Assembly (NCBI RefSeq): GCF_028009165.1
Contig: NC_079241.1
Location: forward strand, 2,418,001-2,482,000
Source: Akanthomyces muscarius
Taxonomy: Eukaryota; Ascomycota; Sordariomycetes; Hypocreales; Cordycipitaceae
Direction: 5' to 3'
Length of the DNA stretch: 64,000 nt
In this document: piece after piece, positions 55,940 to 64,000 of the stretch
Position numbering within the stretch: position 1 is the stretch's first letter
How the letters are laid out: each line of letters begins with the position of its first letter
Made by a program: the position numbers and the translations under genes
Notes under the pieces: generated by a model
The model's input: the letters and a program-made list of their open reading frames with translations, nothing else
The model's database searches: none
What the model was told of the DNA's origin: nothing

Positions 55940-58900
55940 TCAAGTATTACGTTTGCTCCTGCCAGAGACTGCGCCTCCAAGCCTCCCAAACTGTCTTCCC
56001 AGGCCAGATTTCTTTGCCGCTGGCGCGTTCGCATCCTTCTGGGGGGGTGGGTTGCTGGAAATTGTTCTGCCATCCTTTCCTCTAGGGTCGAACGAGCCGT
56101 CGCCTATTCTGAGCTCGCCAACACCGATGCTGGGAGCATCGTCATTGTCCATATTCTGTCTCTGTGCTCGACGAGCTCTTTCCTGGACACTGCGAAACTT
56201 CTCCAACAATTCCACCCAACGAATGCCGCCCTCTTCGCGCCCCTTGAGACGGTTTGGTCTGTCATAGCCGGAGCTGCTAGACGAAGGTGCAGCGCTTAGC
56301 ATCGGTTAATACATCATGTCCTCCATTACTATGTTCTGTATGACGGCAGGTCATCTTACCTGCGGGGCGCTGCATGCAAATACCCAATAGCGCTAACGCT
56401 GTTGAGTCGATTCTTCAGTGCAGCAAAAGCTGAAGATTGCGGCAATAGCATGAGGATACCATACATACATTTGTATAAGTACGGATATTTTTCGGGCTCA
56501 AGCAGTTGCAAACGAAGATCTATAATAGCCTGTTAGGCAGATAAACACTATTGAAAGGAGGGCATATCAAACGTACACGTGAACACTGGAGACTCGATCA
56601 GTTGCACCAACTTGTCAACTTGGATAAGAATATTGACAGTCATGTCCAATTCACCACTAACAGGGCAAGTAAGTAAGGTATAGCAAAACAATGTTCTTGG
56701 GGAAAGACTAACAAAATCTGCAGTAAATTATATGCCTGTTCATAAGCCTGTGCAAGCAAGCAAAGCGAAAATGTAGCGACTGCATTGTAGCACCAAGAAC
56801 GGAACAAAGCGACAAACAAAGTTTGGCCATCCTGCTGAAGTGTTAATATTCTTTGCCTTGTATATCAATCGTCGACTGACGCCATACCTTCGTTTCCAAA
56901 TTGCGCAGTCTTTTGCGCACTTCTGCAAGCTGTGGAGCTGTGATGAGATTATTGTTAAGATTCTGAACCATGATGCTCGCGAATTCAACATCTTCCTCCT
57001 TTTCGATACAATCCGCAAGGGTGCGGTAAATCCTCTCTGGGCTGAGGCTGATGCAGAGTTGCCGAATGATCAAGTTTCCGCGTATTTCCAAAAGCTTCCG
57101 GTCTGTAGAAAATAGCTGCAACAAATTGACCATGAAGTACGCAAAATAATCATCTTCGCTGTTCCTGGAAATCTGTGAAAGCAGTTGCAAGTCTTTTGTG
57201 ACGACGGCGTCAGATGGATCGGATAAGGTCTTGAGTAAGGCCGGGAATGTGCCATCATTGAATGCTAGAACCTTTCTAGGCGCCTTTCTGTGCAGCATAA
57301 TGAGCCATGTCAAAGCTGCAACTCGAGTGGCTTCGTGATCGTTCAAGAAAAGTAGAGTCAGAGAATTCACAGCCGCAGCATAGTCCAAATCAGGTTGGAC
57401 TTGAGGAATGCTTCCGATCTGCGCAGACGCGGTCCGGCTTTGCAACAGCATGGAATTTTGGTCTGGATCACGGGCGCTTGGCACCGAAACTCGGTTACTA
57501 CCAGCTGCTTCGTGCTTCTCGAGCGGTAGACTTGGTTTAGAGCCGGAGAATCCTGGCACTGGAAGAGCAGAATGCGGTGCGCCCGACTCATCCGTCAGCG
57601 AGACCACGTAATCCATTAAAGAATTATTCACTCTTGTTGCTGCCATTTGAACTGTGTCTTTGGTGCTGGCCATTGCCGGCAGCATATGTGCCAAAATATT
57701 TGGCGTGAACAGCAAAACTTCTCCAGGGCAGATATCGAGAAATCCCACAATCCACCGCAGGGATTCCAAAAGACTGTCCTCTTCTGTTTAAGACATTAGC
57801 TCTGAGTGCTTCAAACGCAGGTGAAAGATGGGCGTACCAAGTGGTGACTCTAGAGATGCAGTGAGAATTTCTAGAATCTCTTTGTAGTTGACTTCGACGT
57901 CTTGCCCGGGAATCCAGTCATCCTCACAGCTTTCATCTCCGCCGTCGTCACTCATATCAGTTTCCATCTCATCACCCTCCTCTGGCTCTGGTCGGTAGCT
58001 CCCGCTGTCGATGGACTCTTGTCGTTTTCTCTTTCCACCTTCACGGGACTTCTTGCTCTCAAGTATGCCTTTTTTGACACGCGAAATGCGCTTGATTTCG
58101 CTCAAGAACTTGTCTAAACAGGTATGGGTGGCGGTCCGCACATCGCTATTCTGGTCGCACAGAAACTTCAGGAGGCCGGAGAGGAAGTGAGGAAGATATG
58201 TCACCAGCTCCAAGTCCGGGATCGAGTCCAGCAACGTGATCCAGCCGACTAGGAATTGCCGTGTAAATGGATTTGAGACCCATATGCGCTCTCTCAGAAG
58301 GGGTATAAATCTTGGTAAAGAGAATGCAGTCGGAAGGTGCACGCGCGGGTCCTCCAGCTCGTCCTTGTCGTTGTCTATATCTGGTTGCGCTTCAAGCACT
58401 GAAACATAAGAGGCGGCAGACTCGGACACGATATCTTTGACGAGTCGGTCGAGAAGCTCTGCTCCATTTTTGACAGAAAGTTCGGAATCGGCTCCAAGCT
58501 ACGTATGATGGTGGTTAGAGTTGTGGCTCAAAACGAAGGGAAAAACTCGTTCCATACCTTGCAAAGTTGATCGAATATGTTGTTAAAATAGATCAAAATC
58601 TCCCCTTTGGCCACTTTGGCAATATTATACATGGCCTCACAAGCATAGTACCTCACTCTCGCATCCTGATCAGTAAAGCAGGCCAATACAGGCGGCACAA
58701 TCTTCGAGAGGTAGCGAGGAAGTTCCTAAAAGGATTCTGGTTAGCGTTTTTGTTCAGAAACTTTCGCGGGATTTTGAAGGAAATTAAGCAGGAGTAAGGG
58801 AAGGTTTCTTGTGTGAGATGATAAGAACAGTATTGGGCTAGACGAGCGACTGTTCACGTACTGGGCCTAAGGCGATGGCGGCCGCAGCAAGACCGATCAA

Positions 58901-59158
58901 GCCGCCATTCCTTGCATGCGGTTGGTGAACCGCATAAGCGTAGTCGTTACAGAGCTGCTCGAGTACGTCGTGAACTCTCTGATAATCCTTGCTGGCCACT
59001 AACTCCCGAATGACTCTCTCAAGCCTACGTCACATGGTTAGCGTCGGTTGTCAGATGAGCTTGGGCGGAGGAACGCGGGTGGCATCGTACTCGAGCGCGC
59101 CGATTTTGCGCTTGTCATAGAGCTTGTCGTTCAACGCACGCTGAATACTGGTATCCAT
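55940..59158 (-). CDS. VAC14: Vac14, scaffold of the PI3P 5-kinase (Fab1/PIKfyve) complex
   Basis: Nine exons, complement(55940..56294, 56360..56519, 56577..56656, 56713..56831, 56888..57783, 57838..58498, 58558..58725, 58862..59024, 59091..59158), encode 889 aa; all phases agree. The N-terminus [18 protein letters not shown] is followed by HEAT repeats, with [33 protein letters not shown] and [15 protein letters not shown]. An acidic insert (about 280-330, rich in E/D after KRKRQESID) precedes the second HEAT block. The conserved C-terminal domain shows [32 protein letters not shown] and [21 protein letters not shown] last exon supplies a disordered extension after [12 protein letters not shown]. 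It acts on vacuole or endosome membranes in PI(3,5)P2 synthesis. Confidence 0.95.
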
Positions 59159-59654
59159 AATGCACGCTCGTGGTCGCTCGCGATGCAGCAGGAGAAATGG
59201 GATGCGGGGGCTCCTTGCCGTATTGACGCTTCCAATGTAGCAAGGTTCGCGACTCGCTGGCGGGTGACACCACTGTAAACACTGGCAGGTCTGCCCACAA
59301 AGTTACGCGGCACGCGGACAAGCTTGACCAGGGTCAGCCACTGCACGCTAGCGATTGGGCATTCGCCTTGACCACTAAATACGACAATTGTGACTTGAAT
59401 AAGGTGCATCTCTGACAAACAAAAAAATTCGATCACATAGCGAGCAACAAATGCAGAGCTTGAAGCTCTAAATTCATGATGTCAAGCATATCGCTGCCTT
59501 CCAGGCCTGCCGGGAGATATAGACGAGTTCTGTGTGATCCATTTAGTACTACCGTTGTGATGCAGAATCGCAAAAGTCTGCAGGCTATTTTGAGCAAAAT
59601 AACTCAAGATAAGCACAATAAGCTTCCAATCGTCTCATCTTAATGTCCACTTCG
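59159..59654. other. upstream region of VAC14
   Basis: 496 bp between the VAC14 start and the stop of the desaturase, both on the minus strand. No feature beyond unsupported short frames. Confidence 0.45.
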
Positions 59655-61429
59655 CTAATGTGTGTGGCCGTAAAAGTCGCCGCTCTGTACAATCGACTGT
59701 TGGCACTTCGAGAAAATGGCTGCTTGTTGGGAGACCTCCGCAAGCCGGCCAATGACTTGCTTGTTGCCATCAGCAAACCCATAATAGGCATACGGGATGC
59801 CCACTTCGTTGCAAAATTCAATAACAAGCTTCTGCGCCTTTCGAAGATTGTGGCGAGGCATTCTAGGGAACATGTGATGAATGGCTTGGAACTGCAAGCC
59901 ACCATGGACGAAGTCCAGCCAAGGGGGGCAGTCTACATCCATAGTGGTTCGAAGCATACGTTGTGGGAAAGACTCCTGCGGTCCTAGGTCGGCGGTACTC
60001 ATGGCGAAGTGGGATAAAACGATTTGCACGTGCAGCGGCGACGAAGCGATGTGGCTGATCATGACGAATGTGAATCGTGACCATCCGTCAGGAATAGACT
60101 TGTAGACCATAAGGTATCCGAACCAGTACCAGAAAAACACTTGTCCGGCAAGCTCCACCCAACGATGCCATGCAGAGATGCCTTTCTTTGGGCCGCGGCC
60201 GGTGAGGAGAAATTGCCAAGATAAAACATAGAGGTTAAATCGCCCGAGAGCTAGGAAAGGATAGTATGTCCAAGCCTGGATTCGTAGGAGAAACCTGGCA
60301 GCAGCATCGTATGTCATAATTCGGTCGTAATAGGTCGAGCGTAGACTAGCCAAAAGGCGATGCGAGACTGCAAAAAGTGGCATATGCTCGATATCGGGAT
60401 CGTGCTCAGGGGCATTGGTCACAATGTGGTGAACATTATGATTGCTCTTCCACCAACCCATCGAAAGCCCACCGATATAGTCTGCAATAAGAATTCCGAG
60501 CAAGGAATCAGCCTGGTAGTTGTGCGTGATGCCAATATGGCCAGCATCATGAGCAGTGAAGACCAGCTGATGCCACATCAAGCCCAGGCTCAGGCCACCC
60601 AAGGCATATTGGCCGTATTTCAAACATATCAACGAGCCGCAGAAAAGCGCCAGATACCTGCAGCATTCGATTGCATAAGCGGACTTGCTTGTGATCATGT
60701 AGCCCTCATCCATCAATCGTTGGTACAGGGCCCGGTATTTTACAATAACATGGGCCTGCGTTGCGACATCGGGTTGTGGGTACTTTTCCAGGTCCAAACT
60801 GATGTGCTCACGCGTCAGGACATCAAGGTATGACATCCCATCCATTTCGAGATCAACGGTTGACTCAGACGAGACCGAGGCAGATCGCTTCGCGCGGGAC
60901 GTGTGTCTGTGCTTAACAGATGGCCCATCCGCGTCGAAAACTGGTGATGGCGGTCGGGATAATCCGCTTGAACTTGATCCCTTCGAGTTGGTCGATCCAT
61001 CGTGTGGCTCATCCATTTCGCCCGCGGATCGGAAGACACCTCCTTGAATTGGGGGTCGGAAGTTCTTCCAAGGAGATCGAATGCGGCCAATGCGGTATCG
61101 TTGCATTTGCTGGATGGCTTCCTTCGAATGCAGCCTATGTTGAAATGTCAGAAAATCCTTCGCGAATATACGCCCTTGGTAGGGAAGACGCACGCTTTGA
61201 CTTCATCAGTGGCATCTCTTCCTACCATGTGCAGAATGGAAATCTCGCCGCCAGGGTGGTATTTTAGCCAAGCATCAACTTTGAGGACGAAATCGTCTAC
61301 AAGGATGATTTTGCGTCCATTAGCTATCATTGCTTCAACCTCATCTCGAGACATATGAGGCAACGTCTTGGTCTTGGTTGTGCTCCGTGGCAGGCCACCC
61401 ACGGCGGTCGTTGACTGGGCTGACTGCAT
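59655..61429 (-). CDS. sphingolipid delta-8 desaturase, cytochrome b5 fusion
   Basis: Two exons, complement(59655..61134, 61194..61429), encode 571 aa; start MQSAQSTTAVGG (an upstream in-frame TTG is not used). The cytochrome b5 domain has DAWLKYHPGGEISIL (heme-binding HPGG), and its second half continues after the intron (LHSKEAIQQMQRYRIG). A Ser/Pro-rich linker of about 70 aa follows. The desaturase part has membrane segments and three histidine boxes: HDAGH, HNVHH and QFQAIHH, the last with the Gln typical of front-end desaturases. It introduces the delta-8 double bond of fungal glucosylceramides in the ER. Confidence 0.94.
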
Positions 61430-62336
61430 GGTTAAGTTCTCGCCCAAGGGAGGGGGGGACCGCGCAGGTTGCTCTTGATCGAGCTTCCAGTCAAAGGGTT
61501 GTTGTCAATATTTTATTTCCACGTTCGATTGGCAGCTGTATAGAATTGGGTTTCAACTCGTGACTGAAGAAGAAAGCAGGTGGCGGGACGTTTATGAACC
61601 AGCGTAACCGAAGAAAGTAGCGTGTTTGCATCCTGAGGTGTTGTCGCCCCACCTAGCTGCGCCATCAATGGCGTGAGTGGGGTAGGTTCCTTTGGGACAG
61701 GGAAGCTGGTGTCGAACAGATGGGCTAATACAGCAATACAGGTAGCAGTGAGGGGGCAAAAATGCAGAAAGACAACGTCTGAGCAATCTTGTTAGAATCT
61801 TCACGGAGTTCTGCCTTTTTCTCAGAATTAATTCACCGGCGGTGAAAAAGTTACAGTGTCTTCGTATTGGAACCAGCCACGGGTTGCAGCTTCAGAGCAA
61901 CCAGTTGGAGCTTGCCCGAAGCATCGCCCATAATAAAGCGTGCCGTGCGCTGGAACTTATGTATGTATGATCAGTTCAAATAACCGGCGTGGGCGTAGTT
62001 AGCTGATTTTGTTTTACAGATCGCCTGTCTACGGATACTGGTATGTTCGATACATATTTTTTGCTTTTGCTATTCCTTCTCACCAGATGGACCCGTGTTT
62101 AGTATATCAAATGTATTACTAGTTTACAAAATTTGAGTTCGGTCTCCCTCTCACATATTGCCGTTTCGCATACTGAAAGACAAGATGCCGAGCCTGCTAC
62201 TGTTTATCTTGGCAGCCCTTTCCCAACGATTCGGTTCTATATTTTGGCATTCACCATCACCTCTGCCGCTGATCTCCACCTCACCTCTTCTGCACTTCAT
62301 TTCGAGATTTTTATGGCTACATTTTGAAGTCAACAG
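61430..62336. other. upstream region of the desaturase and 3' flank of LPD1
   Basis: 907 bp between two minus-strand genes. A short G-run (about 61449-61456) lies just upstream of the desaturase start. About 62080-62336 is AT-rich and pyrimidine-rich. No ORF or RNA recognised. Confidence 0.45.
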
Positions 62337-63972
62337 TTAGAAGTGGATAGCCTTGGCATGAGTAGCCATGGCAGCCTCCTTGAAAGCTTCGGCCAAGGTA
62401 GGATGGGCATGGCAAGTTCGGGCGATGTCCTCGGTCGAGGCGCCATACTCGAGAGCCAGAGTACCCTCGGCAATCATTTCGCCGGCGTTAGGGCCAATGA
62501 TGTGAACACCAAGGAGACGATCAGTCTCGGGGTCGGCAATCATCTTGACCAGACCCTCGGTGTCCATGTTGGTCTTGGCACGAGAGTTGGCACTGAAGGG
62601 AAAGGTACCGACACGATAAGGGATCTTCTGGGCCTTCAAATCCTGCTCCGTCTGCCCGACCCAAGCGACCTCGGGGTATGTGTACATGACTGAGGGAATG
62701 CAGCCATAATTGACGTGGCCGTAGCCCTTCTTGATGTATTCGACGACAGCGACAGCTTCCTCCTCAGCCTTGTGGGCCAGCATGGGACCAAAGGTTGCGT
62801 CACCGACGCAACGGATGTGAGGAATCTTGGTGCGGTACTCCGAGTCGATGATGACACGGCCACGCTCGTCAAGCTCCATGCCAATGTTCTCCAGGCCGAG
62901 GTTACCGGTATATGGGCGGCGGCCAATAGCTACCAGGACAACTTCAGCATCCAGCTATACATTTATTAGCAGATCGCCGTGCCAACAGTTCAAAGAGACT
63001 CACAGATTCTGGCTTGCCACCCTTGGCAGAGTCAACGTCTAGTTTGACCTTATCGCTGGACGTGTCACCGCTGACAACCTTAGTGTTGAGCTTGAATTCG
63101 ATGCCTTGTTTCTTCAGGAGCTTCTGGGCGGCCTTGGCGATTTCGCTGTCCATGCCAGGGCCACCGATCTGGCCGAGAAACTCCACCACGGTAACCTTGG
63201 ATCCGAGGCGGGACCAGACGGAAGCCATCTCCAACCCGATAATACCTCCACCCACGACAATCATGCTTTCGGGGATCTTTTCGAGGGAAAGGGCGCCGGT
63301 GCTGGTGACAACGCGCTTCTCGTCAATCTCGAGCCCAGGGAATGGAGTAGCCTCGGAACCGGTGGCAATAAGAATATTCTTTCCGCGGACAGTGGTCTCG
63401 CCACCGTCGTTCAGGGCGACCCTGATCTCGTTCTCGTTGACGAAGGCACCTTCGCCCTTGAGGTATTCGACGCCGTTCTTCTTGAGGAGGAATTCGACGC
63501 CCTTGGTAAGACCATTGACAGCGGTGTCCTTGGCCTTCATGAAGTTGGCCAGGTTCAGCTTAACATCGCCGACCTCGATACCTCGGTTCTTGGTGTCGTG
63601 AAGGATCTGGTGGTAAAGGTGGGAATTGTTGAGGAGAGACTTTGAGGGAATGCAGCCGACGTTCAGGCAAGTGCCGCCAAGAGTGCCGCGCTTCTCAATG
63701 CAGGTAACCTATGAGGGTGGGACTAAAGTTAGATAGATTCAGGAGAATTCAAGGGAAAGGAAATACCTTCATTCCCTCCTGGCCAGCCTTGATAGCGGCG
63801 ACATAGCCAGCAACACCACCTCCGATGATGACAAGGTCATTGTCCTCTGGAAATATTTTAGCAAGAGCGATTCGCTATTTTGTAGATACTCGAATTCGAC
63901 GAACCGGAAGCAGTAGCAAGACCACGGCTAAAGCGAGAGAGAGTAGCGGGGGCGATGGCACTGTGAGCGTGG
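62337..63972 (-). CDS. LPD1: dihydrolipoamide dehydrogenase (E3), 5' end beyond the window
   Basis: Visible exons: complement(62337..62954, 63004..63708, 63767..63846, 63905..63972). The last listed one starts in phase inside a codon, so the initiator exon lies past base 64000. The presequence-like part reads [16 protein letters not shown], then the FAD motif [20 protein letters not shown], the redox disulfide [13 protein letters not shown], the NAD motif [20 protein letters not shown], the second FAD motif [16 protein letters not shown], and the C-terminal His-Glu pair in [13 protein letters not shown]. This flavoprotein reoxidises dihydrolipoyl groups of the pyruvate, 2-oxoglutarate and branched-chain complexes and of the glycine system. 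High C-ending codon bias suggests strong expression. Confidence 0.97.
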
Positions 63973-64000
63973 CTTCGTTAGTCAAAGAGAGATTTTTCTT

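Overview
The window is nuclear DNA of a filamentous ascomycete (Pezizomycotina), most likely a sordariomycete and plausibly Hypocreales. Seen directly: most genes are split by short GT-AG introns of about 47-97 bp, often with a CTAAC/CTGAC-like branch point just before the acceptor; there is a divergent H2A/H2B pair with an SQEL-ending H2A; and many orthologues are typical of filamentous fungi (Inp1, a UsgS-type membrane protein, the cytochrome b5 sphingolipid desaturase, Atg4/Atg9, Met-7-type cystathionine gamma-synthase). The order-level placement is inference. I see no CRISPR array, rRNA, convincing tRNA or intact transposon.

Layout, left to right. 1-3639: gene-poor, with an Rsa3-like conserved domain near the edge, an unidentified ORF and weak traces of a small spliced gene. 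3640-12206: RAD54 (-), an SLC25 carrier (+), an Rsc1/Rsc2-type bromodomain/BAH protein (-) and an OTU1 deubiquitinase with a doubled zinc finger (+). 12241-19767: a UsgS-like membrane protein (-), INP1 (+), KGD2 (-) and NDUFB9 (+). 20222-22751: histones H2A (-) and H2B (+). 23030-33533: SQS1 (-), ATG4 (+), JJJ1 (-), an SPX-RING protein (+) and cystathionine gamma-synthase (-). 33881-45843: a VOC-like protein with a tandem-repeat tail (-), NEP1/EMG1 (-), mitoribosomal uS17m (+), a MIT-AAA ATPase (-) and COG6 (-). 45844-53934: ATG9 (+), mitoferrin (+) and a P58IPK-like TPR/J protein (-). 54949 to the end: HAUS1 (+), VAC14 (-), a sphingolipid delta-8 desaturase (-) and dihydrolipoamide dehydrogenase (-), which runs off the right edge.

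The content is mainly conserved housekeeping, not a secondary-metabolite or mobile cluster. Themes recur: mitochondrial metabolism (E2 and E3 of the 2-oxoglutarate dehydrogenase complex, a complex I LYR subunit, uS17m, two carriers), ribosome biogenesis (Rsa3, Sqs1, Jjj1, Nep1), autophagy and endomembrane traffic (Atg4, Atg9, Vac14, Cog6) and chromatin or DNA repair (Rad54, Rsc, H2A/H2B). Gene order mostly alternates strands, so many intergenic gaps are shared divergent promoters or short convergent 3' junctions.

Exon structures were worked out by hand from splice signals, reading phase and family conservation. Total lengths divide by three with compatible phases wherever both ends are in the window. 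The least ordinary observations are the repeat tail of the VOC-like protein, the tandem C2H2 fingers of OTU1, a Lys-to-Gln change in the H2A tail and clustered GGTACC/CCTAGG low-complexity DNA in gene-free gaps.
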